Positions 1 to 8,455 of a stretch of 64,000 nt of DNA are shown here, one piece after another. Each line of letters opens with the position of its first letter. Position 1 is the first letter of the stretch. Below the pieces are notes generated by a model that was not told where the DNA came from, did not search any database, and saw only the letters and a program-made list of their open reading frames with translations. Source of the stretch: a virus; the IMG/VR virus record IMGVR_UViG_3300030616_000016, positions 167,648 through 231,647 of that record; one strand, written 5' to 3'. The position numbers were made by a program, and so were the translations under genes.

Positions 1-1
1 G

Positions 2-814
2 ACTGAAGAAATCATTCGTTATTCTCAGTTTGACATTATGAACCTGCACATCCGTGCTTGCGGTCGTGCTCTTGCACGTCACAAAGAAACAAAGGTTGCT
101 AATCACATTCGTAGTCTCGGTGTGACATCCTTTGATAACTCGGACAATGCCTATCAGAACACAAGTGGTCGTGATACGGCAGGCGCAGCCAATGGTGCTT
201 TCACCCTTGACGACCTGCTAACAATGTACGGTCAGCTTGTAAACGCCGGCTTTGTTCCCAATACCCTTATCATGAATCCTCTCGCATGGCTGATCTTTGC
301 TAAAGATCCTGTTATGCGTCATATGTTCATGACAGGTAATGGTGGACAGTTCTTCCAGAACTTCCAGGGTGGCGTTGGTTATGTATCTGAGTTCGAGAAC
401 AAGTCTTTTGGTGCCGGCAATGTTGGCCATAGCGCAGGTCTTGGCAAAAACGTTGCTACAACATACACCAATGTTCCGACTCTGGTTGGTGTTCCTTTTA
501 ACATCGTTGTTAGCCCTGCAATTCCGTACAACACAAGCGATAATACGACAGATATTATTATGTGTGATCGGAATAACCTGGGTCTCATGATTGTTGACGA
601 AACAGTTCAGTCCGACCGTTGGAATGATCCGTCATTTGATATCATGAAGATCAAGTTCCGCGAAAGATACGCTATCGCGATTCTTAACCAGGGACAGGCA
701 GTCCGCGTTGCTAAGAATGTTAAGGTCACGAAACATTATGACCTTGAAAACATGCTTACATGGCAGGCTGGATCTGGCGAGCTGGCAGACCCTGGAACAA
801 CAGCTCTGTACTAA
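2..814 (+). CDS. major capsid protein, 3' part (HK97-fold type)
   Basis: The reading frame is open from the first complete codon at position 2, so the true start lies upstream; the ATG at 38 is internal. The 270 residues present look like the C-terminal two thirds of an HK97-type major capsid protein: a GAFTLDDLLTMYGQLVNAGF segment followed by PNTLIMNPLAWLIFAKDP, and a C-terminal strand region with FDIMKIKFRERYAIAILNQG. Such proteins form the icosahedral shell. The frame ends just before a strong terminator, as expected for the most abundant virion protein. Family identity is inferred from these recognisable segments and from the neighbouring tail genes, not from a search. Confidence 0.85.
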   Translation, partial: TEEIIRYSQFDIMNLHIRACGRALARHKETKVANHIRSLGVTSFDNSDNAYQNTSGRDTAGAANGAFTLDDLLTMYGQLVNAGFVPNTLIMNPLAWLIFAKDPVMRHMFMTGNGGQFFQNFQGGVGYVSEFENKSFGAGNVGHSAGLGKNVATTYTNVPTLVGVPFNIVVSPAIPYNTSDNTTDIIMCDRNNLGLMIVDETVQSDRWNDPSFDIMKIKFRERYAIAILNQGQAVRVAKNVKVTKHYDLENMLTWQAGSGELADPGTTALY

Positions 815-835
815 TCATTTGATTGGTGCCTCAAT

Positions 836-871
836 AGCCCGCCCGCCAAACGGCGGGTGGGCTTTCTTTTT
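836..871 (+). terminator. Rho-independent terminator after the capsid gene
   Basis: A 12-bp GC-rich stem (836-847 with 852-863, one G-T pair) closes a 4-base loop and is followed at once by a T-rich run (864-871, interrupted by one C). It sits 22 bases after the capsid stop codon and should end or attenuate the capsid transcript before the neck genes. Confidence 0.9.
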
Positions 872-895
872 GTCAACAGATTGGAGCTATCTAAT

Positions 896-1321
896 ATGAA
901 CAGCAATGAAAATGAAATTCCGATTAGCGACATTGATCCAACGCCATATTTTCAACAAACTATGAATGTTTCAGATGTTCTCGCTTTACCTTTGGTTCAT
1001 TTTATAGATGCAGTGAATGATGGGAATTGGACAGACTTTGCATTGTCGAGATTAAAAGAAGAAGAGATTTCTAATCAGAATAGAGAAAGATACATTAATA
1101 TTATTAATGAAAGAATAAAAACCACTCAGTCAGATGAGGGTCCTACTGAGGCTTATGATGAAGCTTCTGATGAGCTTTTACTTAAGGATGGCAAGGCCTT
1201 TATAAAGAAAGACGGTGAATTGGTTCCGTATACTACTCCTGGTCTTCAAAAGAGAATGGAGAGCCTGGAAGAGGAACTGAACTGTGAAGAAAGAAAACGC
1301 AGAGCTATGGAGCTTCTATAA
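896..1321 (+). CDS. hypothetical acidic head/neck protein, 141 aa
   Basis: I do not recognise this family. I chose the ATG at 896, preceded by TTGGAG about 9 bases upstream, because the longer frame opening at 857 begins inside the terminator hairpin. The 141-residue protein is acidic in its first half. Its C-terminal 50 residues are charged and probably helical (GLQKRMESLEEELNCEERKR), consistent with a short coiled coil. It is the first gene after the capsid terminator and its stop codon directly abuts the next ATG, so the two are probably translated together. A head-completion or scaffold-like role is only a guess from position. Confidence 0.75.
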   Translation: MNSNENEIPISDIDPTPYFQQTMNVSDVLALPLVHFIDAVNDGNWTDFALSRLKEEEISNQNRERYINIINERIKTTQSDEGPTEAYDEASDELLLKDGKAFIKKDGELVPYTTPGLQKRMESLEEELNCEERKRRAMELL

Positions 1322-2830
1322 ATGGATATAATAAGATCTGTACCCAGCAATGGTTCTAATGATGTTTCTCCTAACATAACTCTTTATGTATCATTAAGTA
1401 AGAACCTTGATTCTTCTACGGTTAACGCTGGTACGGTTCTGCTCACTAATCTTGATACCAATGAAGTTCTTAGGTCAGAAATAACACTTAATAAAAATAC
1501 TATCAGCATTCTTCCGTCCATTGTCATGGACGAATTTACATCATATCGTTTGGATCTTATAGGAGCGGATGCAGATTCTCCAGGTGGTTGTATAGTAGCT
1601 GCAGATTCTACATACTTGGATGAAACTCTTTCTATATCCTTCCAGACATCTGAATATGTAGCTTCAGCTCAGACTATTGTTCCAGAGACAACAACGTTTT
1701 CTGGCGGATCCACATCTGGATCTGGTTCAGAATCAAGTGGCTCTGGTTGTTCTTACGCACCAACTGCAACAACTCCTAACAACGACGCAGATGGTGATGG
1801 AGTCACAGATGGTTATCAGGTAGTAGAAGATGCCTCAAATGACATGACATACGCATATGAGAATGATCTTTATGTTGTGGATGCTACTCCTTGTGATGGT
1901 GCTTCTGATATTCTTCCTGAAGATGTTAATGCTGAATCATCTATTGTAATACAGTTTAGTAGACCAATAGATGAAGAGACTGTTGCGTCTGCTTTAACTA
2001 TTAAACAACATCCCATAGGCGGATTAAGGTTTGCAGGCACATCAGAAGAAGATATAGCGGAAAGAGCTGCTTCCACTTCCAATGACCTATTTTGCATTAC
2101 TAATAGGCGGGATTATATCAATCCATCATATGACATATCTGTTTCAAATGAGTATCTGACAATTGATTTGACAGACGATCCTGTTAGACTCAATTCTGAA
2201 GTCAATGTCACAATATCACGTAAGCTTCAGTCTACAGCCGGCGACTCTGGTAATCAGGTATTCTTAAAAGAAACTTCGCACATTGACTTTACGACTGTGT
2301 TATTCCCTCTGTATGTTGATGTTGAAGAAATTAGACTAGAGCTTGCCGAACTAAGCGTTACTGCAACAGATGAAATTATTAATAGGCTTGTTCTTGTTAA
2401 TAGTATTGCTGCATGGAATACAGCATGCCAGGGATTCGAATTCTGCAATCCACCTGGTGCTGCTATCGGCTATGCAAAAGCCAAAACGGCTCTTGACATA
2501 TTTGATATGTCGCAGACTCGTGGTATTATGAACCCAGGTATATCTAAGTCATTAGGTGATTTTAGTATATCCTACAAAGGCAATGCTAGATATAGGACTC
2601 CTAAAGAAGATGAACTTGCACAAGATGTTAAAGATGCAGCTAGCTGGCTTAAAAGGACTTACTGCACTAAACGAGCTAGCAGCACTGCCGTTAAAGGCAG
2701 AACAGCTGCTACAACACAAGGTGATTTTAGACGTAGAACATGGCGCAAGACTGGATGGACGCCCAATAGGGCAAATACTAAATCTGAGAGGCAATATAGA
2801 TTGCCAGGCTCAGGAGACTACTGGTCATAA
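1322..2830 (+). CDS. virion protein with Ig-like domains and a calcium-loop motif
   Basis: This 502-aa protein begins with a bacterial Ig-like (Big_5-type) domain at about residues 1-115, with the hallmark opening RSVPSNGSNDVSPNITLYV. A Gly/Ser linker follows at 126-145, then a calcium-loop-like DADGDGVTDGYQ at 155-166, then a second Ig-like region from about 185 (DILPEDVNAESSIVIQFSRP) to about 335. The C-terminus has a SLGDFSISYKGNA segment and a basic tail rich in Arg, Trp and Gly, possibly a capsid or neck anchor. Ig-like domains on phage heads and necks usually bind glycans at the cell surface. Position after the capsid gene suggests a head decoration or neck protein. Confidence 0.7.
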   Translation: MDIIRSVPSNGSNDVSPNITLYVSLSKNLDSSTVNAGTVLLTNLDTNEVLRSEITLNKNTISILPSIVMDEFTSYRLDLIGADADSPGGCIVAADSTYLDETLSISFQTSEYVASAQTIVPETTTFSGGSTSGSGSESSGSGCSYAPTATTPNNDADGDGVTDGYQVVEDASNDMTYAYENDLYVVDATPCDGASDILPEDVNAESSIVIQFSRPIDEETVASALTIKQHPIGGLRFAGTSEEDIAERAASTSNDLFCITNRRDYINPSYDISVSNEYLTIDLTDDPVRLNSEVNVTISRKLQSTAGDSGNQVFLKETSHIDFTTVLFPLYVDVEEIRLELAELSVTATDEIINRLVLVNSIAAWNTACQGFEFCNPPGAAIGYAKAKTALDIFDMSQTRGIMNPGISKSLGDFSISYKGNARYRTPKEDELAQDVKDAASWLKRTYCTKRASSTAVKGRTAATTQGDFRRRTWRKTGWTPNRANTKSERQYRLPGSGDYWS

Positions 2831-2841
2831 GGAATATTAAT

Positions 2842-3198
2842 ATGAATGATGAAGTTAAGAAAATTGCAGAGCAAAAGCAGCCGGATATGGATATTTATTC
2901 TACACCTGATCTCAATCAGGCAGTTGTCTTAATGGAGAAAGGCCACGCGCTTTTTGACATAGACAAAAAGTCCATAAGACCAAGGAAGACAGCAAGAAAG
3001 GTCCAGAAGTATAAAATCGTATTCTTGTTTGAGAATACTGATAAGCTCAGAAAAGATATCTGCGCATATGTTTCTGGTAACTGTATGATAGACGCTCAGT
3101 CTTTGCTTGGAAGGTTAAGATCCACAAGAGCTATGGTCGAGTCGGCATCGTCCAGTATGATGTCCTTATCGGAGATGGATAATGCAGAAACCAATTGA
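2842..3198 (+). CDS. small conserved phage protein, DUF5659-like
   Basis: This is a 118-aa protein. Residues 18-100 read DIYSTPDLNQAVVLMEKGHA, then a basic stretch, a hydrophobic strand (YKIVFLFENTDKLRKDICAY) and a helix ending LLGRLRSTRAMV. That layout resembles the small DUF5659 family (a recurring xxYSTxDLxxAxxLxxxGxxL pattern followed by FxFxDxxxLxxxxxxY). The function of that family is unknown. It starts 11 bases after the preceding gene and its last 17 bases overlap the next gene, so translation is probably coupled. The resemblance is by eye, so the family assignment is tentative. Confidence 0.65.
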   Translation: MNDEVKKIAEQKQPDMDIYSTPDLNQAVVLMEKGHALFDIDKKSIRPRKTARKVQKYKIVFLFENTDKLRKDICAYVSGNCMIDAQSLLGRLRSTRAMVESASSSMMSLSEMDNAETN

Positions 3199-4234
3199 TG
3201 GATTTGTGCCGACTAGAGTTGGTCGGAAGAACTCTATCGACAATATTCATTTTATAGATACTCCTTTCTATCGCCCTTACTGGAGCCATATAGAAAAGAC
3301 TGGGCCTGCACCAAGAGCCAGAGCTCAAAGACAGGCTACAGTTGATGATTTTCTTGATTTTATTTATATTGGACTCAAGACTTATCAGGGTTATTGGGAA
3401 AGCCATGGTACAAATCCATACATGGTCTACTTTCCTTTTGCTTTATCTCTTGACAAAGGCGATAAAGTGTTTAATATTAAACAGAGATGCAATTATTCAA
3501 ACAGTGACAATATTGTTGCGTATACAATTAAGTCTCTGGTTAGAAGCGCAGGACAAAATGTTGTCTTACTTGATGGCAATGAAGCGCCCCATAAAGATGA
3601 CACTTTGATTCTAGATGAATCCTCGAATAAGATAGCCGACTTTCATGTTGGCTATCCTAATTCTGAGATCGGTCATCAGTATTTTACTGAAGACCAGCTA
3701 AGTGAGAATGCGGCGAATCCTTGGGTCGACACTATCACTTATAGAATCCTTAAAACAGAACCAGCTGGCGCTAGGGATCTGTTTCAAGGAAGACGCGAGT
3801 ATAAACCAAGGGTGATGGAAACTCAATATGAATCATTGCAGGGCAGAAATGTTGAGTATCGTGTCCAGTCATTCGATAGCAATATTCAATTCGATTGCTG
3901 GGCCGAGACTAATGAACGTGCCGAAAACCTCGCGAGTTGGTTCAGGTACTTCATGAATCTGTATATTCCTATCTTCCAGGAGAATGGCGTTATTCAATGC
4001 ATATTCCTTGGAAAGATGGAGGATATACATGTTACAAGATGGCGCGACGACATTATAGCAAGATCTCTTGTATATGGTGTCAGAACCCAAGAAGTAACAG
4101 CTTATGACGTTGGAGTGTTTCATTCACTAAGAGCTGGCTTTGATCTTGGTATTGATGGAAACCTCGAAACTATAAGCATTCTGAAAGACGATCTGCCTTC
4201 GCCATCTAATGAATTAAGTGGAGTAATAATATGA
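3182..4234 (+). CDS. putative tail-completion / neck protein, 350 aa
   Basis: The ATG at 3182 lies within the end of the previous gene and has GGAGA about 5 bases upstream. The protein (350 aa) has a C-terminal section around residues 220-310 (VEYRVQSFDSNIQFDCWAET, then ENLASWFRYFMN and ARSLVYGVRTQEVTA) that resembles the conserved core of phage neck/tail-completion proteins, which join the contractile tail to the portal. No enzyme motif is visible. It is the last gene before the tail sheath, which fits a head-tail joining role. The product name is an inference from position and this weak resemblance. Confidence 0.6.
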   Translation: MQKPIDGFVPTRVGRKNSIDNIHFIDTPFYRPYWSHIEKTGPAPRARAQRQATVDDFLDFIYIGLKTYQGYWESHGTNPYMVYFPFALSLDKGDKVFNIKQRCNYSNSDNIVAYTIKSLVRSAGQNVVLLDGNEAPHKDDTLILDESSNKIADFHVGYPNSEIGHQYFTEDQLSENAANPWVDTITYRILKTEPAGARDLFQGRREYKPRVMETQYESLQGRNVEYRVQSFDSNIQFDCWAETNERAENLASWFRYFMNLYIPIFQENGVIQCIFLGKMEDIHVTRWRDDIIARSLVYGVRTQEVTAYDVGVFHSLRAGFDLGIDGNLETISILKDDLPSPSNELSGVII

Positions 4235-4298
4235 ATATAACCGTGTTCTTAGTGACGCGTGAGTAAAACAACCCTCAAACATACTGGAGGCTAATAAT

Positions 4299-5648
4299 AT
4301 GGCTTTAGAAAATCTTCCAAGGGTTGACGTCACAGTTAATGATGGTGGACTAAGACTTTCAAGACCTATTGCAGGTCCGAAAGTTACTTTACTTGGTGTA
4401 ACAACATCAACCAATCTTGATCTTTTTGAACCTTACCTGGTTCCTGATATCGAGACTGGGTTTACTGCTGCGGCAGAATCTACTGGTCGTCCTTCAGAGC
4501 TTAGTAAAGCTCTTGAGGAAGCCTATGCTGGTGGAGCGCGCGCTGTAGAGCTTGTTAAGATTGCTGATACTTCTAACGAAGCATGCACTCTTGATCAACG
4601 TTATGCAGCTCTTGATAGCGCGTATGATGTTCTTGCTAATACGGAAGTTGACGTAGTTGTTCCGGTTAGTGCTTACATTGACAATCCAGCTGCAAGCGGT
4701 GATTTTGCTTATCAGCTAGCAGATTTCTGCTACAATACTACTGCTGTTAATCGTTCTGCAATTGGCGTTATCGATCATAGAAACGCTGCTCAAATTGCTA
4801 GCGATGAAGATGGTTCTGGTATTGATGTTGACCAAGGTACACCTACACTGACCCAGATTGAAACCTGGGTTTCTGCGCTCGAAAACTTTACGTATTGTTC
4901 GAGCTTTGATGGCGTTACCGACAGCAACAGTGATAACTTGCCTGACGCTTACAAGTACTGGGCTACGACAGATCATCTGCCAGCCCTTTCTGGTGCCGGC
5001 ACAGTTATCACAGATAACAGAAACAACCCGATTGACATCGGTGCTTATATTAGTGTGACAGCTATGAACGCACGCTATTATAACTCTTCTGCTCAATATC
5101 TATATCCATCAACGTCTTATTACAATGGAAATGGTGCTGCGTACTATGCAGGAAAGATTACATCTCTTGTACCACACAGTGCTACAACCAATAAGACGCT
5201 TGAGAATATTCTTGAGCAGAGAACTATGTCCTTAAGTCAGGTGAATAGAATTGTGGGAGCGAGATTCGTTACCACAGCTCTGAAACCTAAGGGCATTGTG
5301 GTAGCTAGAGGCATTACTGGCGCTTATAATATCTCTTCATATGCCAGATCAGACTTTGTTAATCTGACCACTGTACGTATAACTCATGAATCTATACGTG
5401 TAACCAGAGAGACAGCTGATCCGTTCCTTGGCGAACCAAACACAGCTACAAACAGAGCATCGCTTGAACAGGCTCTTGATGTTGCTTATGGTAAGCTACA
5501 GGAAAATGGCGCACTGCAGAGATATCAGTTCAGTCTGACAGCGACACCAAGCCAGCAGGTACTTGGTGAGGCCAGCCTTAGCTTAACTCTTGTTCCTGCA
5601 TTTGAACTGGTCAAGGTTACGACTGTAATCAGCCTTGCACCCGCATAA
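4299..5648 (+). CDS. contractile tail sheath protein
   Basis: This 449-aa protein forms the outer contractile tube of the tail. It shows the usual sheath order: an N-terminal strand region with RPIAGPKVTLLGVTTS, a middle domain in which a long insertion (about residues 130-290) lies between recognisable core elements, and a C-terminal core domain with TTVRITHESIRVTRETADPF followed by NRASLEQALDVAYGKLQ and a final beta-rich region. This C-terminal region makes the sheath-sheath and sheath-tube contacts in known sheaths. An ACTGGAGGC ribosome binding site precedes the ATG. Length is typical (450-700 aa), and the downstream neighbour is a tube protein. Confidence 0.88.
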   Translation: MALENLPRVDVTVNDGGLRLSRPIAGPKVTLLGVTTSTNLDLFEPYLVPDIETGFTAAAESTGRPSELSKALEEAYAGGARAVELVKIADTSNEACTLDQRYAALDSAYDVLANTEVDVVVPVSAYIDNPAASGDFAYQLADFCYNTTAVNRSAIGVIDHRNAAQIASDEDGSGIDVDQGTPTLTQIETWVSALENFTYCSSFDGVTDSNSDNLPDAYKYWATTDHLPALSGAGTVITDNRNNPIDIGAYISVTAMNARYYNSSAQYLYPSTSYYNGNGAAYYAGKITSLVPHSATTNKTLENILEQRTMSLSQVNRIVGARFVTTALKPKGIVVARGITGAYNISSYARSDFVNLTTVRITHESIRVTRETADPFLGEPNTATNRASLEQALDVAYGKLQENGALQRYQFSLTATPSQQVLGEASLSLTLVPAFELVKVTTVISLAPA

Positions 5649-5667
5649 TTCATAGGAGGTAATCAAT

Positions 5668-6360
5668 ATGCCACTTACAGAAGGCAACCTTCCTCGTGAA
5701 AACAGCATCTACACCAGAAGCTATAACAGTTTTGGTGGAGTTGATATGCTGGTAACGTTTGCGGGAAAGGTAATCGGCGAATTACAGGGTATTTCATACT
5801 CTGTAACCAGAGAAAAGGCTCCTCTTTATACTATGGGTAGTGCGGATCCTAGAAGTTTTAGTCGTGGCAAGCGTGGTATTGCTGGCTCACTGATCTTCTT
5901 AGTATTTGACCGCGATGCTCTACAGTGGGGTCTTCGTGAGTCTGGTAAGTTCTTGGCCAATAGATGGGAAGTACAGCAGGCTCAGAGCCTTGCTACTGGT
6001 GAAGGATATTCCTTCTCCAATACAGGCACAGTTGCTGCTGGTCTGAATACCACAAATGATCTGGAATCTGGTCTGTACGACAAGGTTCCGTCAAGAGCAT
6101 GGTATGCTGACCAGGTACCGCCATTTGACATTGTCATCTTGGCGGCCAACGAATATGGTCATCTGGCAAGAATGGAAATCCGTGGTGTTGAAGTTCTTAA
6201 CTCCGGTTCCGGAATGTCAATTGACGATATTACAACTGATCAGAGTTGTACTTTCGTGGCCAGGTCTATCGTTCCTTGGTTTGGTCAGAAGTATGTTAAC
6301 CCAGCCACAGGACAGGTGTCTGAATCTCAGGGTGCAAACCCGAGTTCATTCTCCAATTAA
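5668..6360 (+). CDS. tail tube protein (first of three related copies)
   Basis: This 230-aa protein probably forms the inner tail tube within the sheath. It directly follows the sheath gene with an AGGAGGTAA ribosome binding site and is followed by a strong terminator, as expected for an abundant structural protein. Visible features are a beta-rich core with GELQGISYSVTREKAPLYTM, the loop SRGKRGIAGSLIF near residues 64-77, VPPFDIVILAANEYG near 150, and a C-terminal SIDDITTDQSCTFVARSIVP. The same landmarks recur in the next two genes. The short Ser/Asn-rich C-terminus is probably disordered. Tube identity rests on gene order and fold landmarks. Confidence 0.75.
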   Translation: MPLTEGNLPRENSIYTRSYNSFGGVDMLVTFAGKVIGELQGISYSVTREKAPLYTMGSADPRSFSRGKRGIAGSLIFLVFDRDALQWGLRESGKFLANRWEVQQAQSLATGEGYSFSNTGTVAAGLNTTNDLESGLYDKVPSRAWYADQVPPFDIVILAANEYGHLARMEIRGVEVLNSGSGMSIDDITTDQSCTFVARSIVPWFGQKYVNPATGQVSESQGANPSSFSN

Positions 6361-6370
6361 GATGTATCCT

Positions 6371-6407
6371 TCCATCCGTGGCATATAGCCACGGATGGAT
6401 CCTTTTA
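6371..6407 (+). terminator. Rho-independent terminator after the first tube gene
   Basis: A perfect 12-bp inverted repeat (6371-6382 with 6388-6399) encloses a 5-base loop and is followed by TCCTTTTAT. It begins 10 bases after the tube stop codon and lies inside an otherwise continuous tail operon, so it should lower expression of the following tube paralogs. Confidence 0.85.
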
Positions 6408-6422
6408 TCATGAGTATTGAAT

Positions 6423-7400
6423 ATGGCAAACATAGCTGACTGGATAGCATATAGCGGAAGACCTGGAATAACAGCAGATAGCCAAAGAGCTATAAATCAA
6501 GCTCTTGCAACAGGCAACAATACCCAGTTAAATACCGTCCAAAAGACATTCCTAAGTCCATCTGAATTCTGGGCTGGTTCCGACCACTATAAAATCAACA
6601 CAGAATATAGGCCTGATTGGGCATTGCGCGCAGCAGAAATAAACAATGTTCAAAGGTCAGATACAGTGTCATTTAGTGGGTCAGATATTACCGGTGTCAT
6701 ATGGTTTCCTATATTTGGTCAAGGCGCCGGCTTTGAAATACAAACATTACAGACAGTAACCGTAAATACTTTTAGAGATCTTATTCCTGGCAGAACGCTT
6801 GGGAGAGCTTCTGCTTCTGGCTACGCCAGAGGAACACGTACATGTGCAGGTTCTTTGGTTATGATTATGGCTGAACAAGAACCCTTTGTGCAGTTTGCCC
6901 CAGTTATTGAAGCCAATAGAAATAGTACTGATGCAGGCGACAACCCGATACTGATAGATAGAATTCCTCCATTCTATCTTATCCTGAATGCTACCTCTGA
7001 AGTTCCTCAGGCTTACAACAATAACGGAACTCAAAAAGTTCAGTCAGACGGATCCTATACTGCTCATAGCGGTATCACAGTGCTCAAGAATGTTCACTTT
7101 GTGAGTACCGGCACAACTTACAGCGTCAACGATTTATACACAGAAACAATGTATCAGTTTGTATGTGAAGATGTGATGCCTTTTGCTACTAAAGACGTTG
7201 TTGGTGTTTTGAGAAAGCTTAAGACTAGATTAAACAGCCAGCGCGACAATAATCCAAAAGCATCTCAGAAGGCTAGAGAGGCAATGATTAAACTGCAGGG
7301 CAAAGACAAGATTGATCCTTATTATGAAATAGAAACCTTTTTGACGAGAAATACTGGTGGCCGTGGAGAATTTACTTCTGACGCCGCTAGAGGGTTATAA
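6423..7400 (+). CDS. tail-tube-like structural protein, second copy
   Basis: This protein has 325 aa from the ATG at 6423; a TTG two codons upstream is an alternative start, and neither has a strong ribosome binding site. It shares the landmark pattern of the preceding tube protein: RTLGRASASGYARGTRTCAG near residues 120-139, then SLVMIM, IPPFYLILNATSE near 185, and a C-terminal YSVNDLYTETMYQFVCEDVM. A charged helical extension of about 85 residues follows. Such larger tube-fold paralogs often form the tail tip or baseplate ring on which the tube polymerises. That role is inferred; only the resemblance and position are visible. Confidence 0.65.
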   Translation: MANIADWIAYSGRPGITADSQRAINQALATGNNTQLNTVQKTFLSPSEFWAGSDHYKINTEYRPDWALRAAEINNVQRSDTVSFSGSDITGVIWFPIFGQGAGFEIQTLQTVTVNTFRDLIPGRTLGRASASGYARGTRTCAGSLVMIMAEQEPFVQFAPVIEANRNSTDAGDNPILIDRIPPFYLILNATSEVPQAYNNNGTQKVQSDGSYTAHSGITVLKNVHFVSTGTTYSVNDLYTETMYQFVCEDVMPFATKDVVGVLRKLKTRLNSQRDNNPKASQKAREAMIKLQGKDKIDPYYEIETFLTRNTGGRGEFTSDAARGL

Positions 7401-7402
7401 AT

Positions 7403-8269
7403 ATGTCTCAATATTTTTGTGGTCCTAATTGTAAAGTTATTATGAGCGTTCCTGGTCGCAATGCCAGTTCAATTGAGCTCGACAACGCTTATTCCATAGA
7501 CTACAATAATCAATCAGACAAGCATCCTTTATACGGGTTTAGAGACACAGAATTCTCCGGCATAGCTCTCGGTCGAACCATAGTTACTGGCATGCTAGTT
7601 CTCAATAGAGAATTTAAGAACGAGCTCAGCATTGCTATTAAAGGCGATCTTGGTGCTAATGAAAGACCAGAATCAAGACCTTATGGTAATTATGTTTGGT
7701 TAACTGGGCTTTCCACCGAGCTGCAAAAGGCAAAAGATTTATTGCTCGATCTAAGTTCTACTAATGAGGAAATTAAAAATGAGATAGTGAGTCTTTCTTA
7801 TGCAGCTAAAGAGTTTGGTGTCAATATCAATTTTGCAGATTTCAAATCTATCCTCGCAAGACAACAGCTGGACGAGTTGATAAAAGATATTGAATCTCGC
7901 GATTTAGATGATACAATTAATAATAATACCAATCAGACCGTTAGAGTTATTTCAGAGAAATTAAGGAAAGGATCCTATGGCTTTACTGAAGCCCTTAAGA
8001 ATAAATACTGGAGAAAAGAATCCGACGTAAATAATACTCAAAGGCTAACAAGACCTTCTTCTGAAGATGTTTTTGAATATCTTAGAAAGCATGGTTATGA
8101 TGCTAATCTTGAAATACACTTTGGAGAAGATCAAGAACAATCAAATTATGCTGATCATAAAGAAGTTATTAAAGGCGTTTACTTTACTGGAGACAGAGGC
8201 CAGGCCAACATAGACTCCAGAGAGATAAACAAAGTATATTATTCATTTATTGCTAGAAGCATTGTATAG
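7403..8269 (+). CDS. tail-tube-like structural protein, third copy with helical insertion
   Basis: This is a 288-aa protein beginning 2 bases after the previous stop. The N-terminal part carries the tube-family pattern (KHPLYGFRDTEFSGIALGRT then IVTGMLVLN) and the C-terminal part carries the matching end (DSREINKVYYSFIARSIV, close to the VARSIVP of the first copy). A Lys/Glu/Asn-rich, probably helical segment of about 100 residues at about 105-230 separates the two halves. The function is likely a tail-tip or baseplate ring built on the tube fold, but this is inference. Its stop codon lies inside the very strong ribosome binding site of the next small gene. Confidence 0.62.
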   Translation: MSQYFCGPNCKVIMSVPGRNASSIELDNAYSIDYNNQSDKHPLYGFRDTEFSGIALGRTIVTGMLVLNREFKNELSIAIKGDLGANERPESRPYGNYVWLTGLSTELQKAKDLLLDLSSTNEEIKNEIVSLSYAAKEFGVNINFADFKSILARQQLDELIKDIESRDLDDTINNNTNQTVRVISEKLRKGSYGFTEALKNKYWRKESDVNNTQRLTRPSSEDVFEYLRKHGYDANLEIHFGEDQEQSNYADHKEVIKGVYFTGDRGQANIDSREINKVYYSFIARSIV

Positions 8270-8276
8270 GAGGTGA
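8268..8276 (+). promoter_or_regulatory. near-consensus Shine-Dalgarno site
   Basis: AGGAGGTGA is a 9-base match to the complement of the 16S rRNA 3' end and lies 5 bases before the ATG at 8282. It is the strongest ribosome binding site I found in the window and supports translation of the short gene that follows. Confidence 0.8.
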
Positions 8277-8281
8277 TTAAC

Positions 8282-8401
8282 ATGCCAGGTGGTGATGGAA
8301 GAGGCCCAAGACAAGGCTCATACCAGAGATCTAAAACAGGCAGCAAGGGCAAACGACAGCTTGCTGGACAGAGATGCCCTATGAAGAGCAAGAAGAAGTA
8401 A
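8282..8401 (+). CDS. 39-residue basic protein with MPGGDGRGP start
   Basis: This short gene encodes 39 residues, 12 of them Lys or Arg, ending MKSKKK. The start MPGGDGRGPRQG resembles the N-terminal signature of DUF5320-type small proteins (MPxGDGTGPxG...), whose role is unknown. The rest of that family's pattern is absent, so this is a resemblance only. Translation is supported by the near-perfect Shine-Dalgarno site 5 bases upstream and by placement in the gap between the third tube-like gene and the chaperone pair. Its basic charge suggests binding to nucleic acid or to acidic virion surfaces. It could equally be a small assembly factor. Confidence 0.7.
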   Translation: MPGGDGRGPRQGSYQRSKTGSKGKRQLAGQRCPMKSKKK

Positions 8402-8455
8402 CACAAATATTAATATCCAAATTAAGATGAACAATTATTATTAAGGAGCATCAAG

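Noticed and set aside
2556-2840. A 94-codon frame overlapping the 3' end of the Ig-like protein gene, possibly reached by frameshift.
   Set aside because: The Ig-like gene's own frame runs through with a sensible basic tail. I found no slippery site, and the alternative has no ribosome binding site of its own.
4231-4266. An 11-codon frame with an ATG in the ATGA overlap before the sheath gene.
   Set aside because: Too short and without a recognisable product; probably chance sequence in the leader of the sheath gene.
4716-5096. A 126-codon frame on the minus strand within the sheath gene.
   Set aside because: It lies entirely inside a confident gene, lacks a ribosome binding site and has a composition typical of an antisense shadow.
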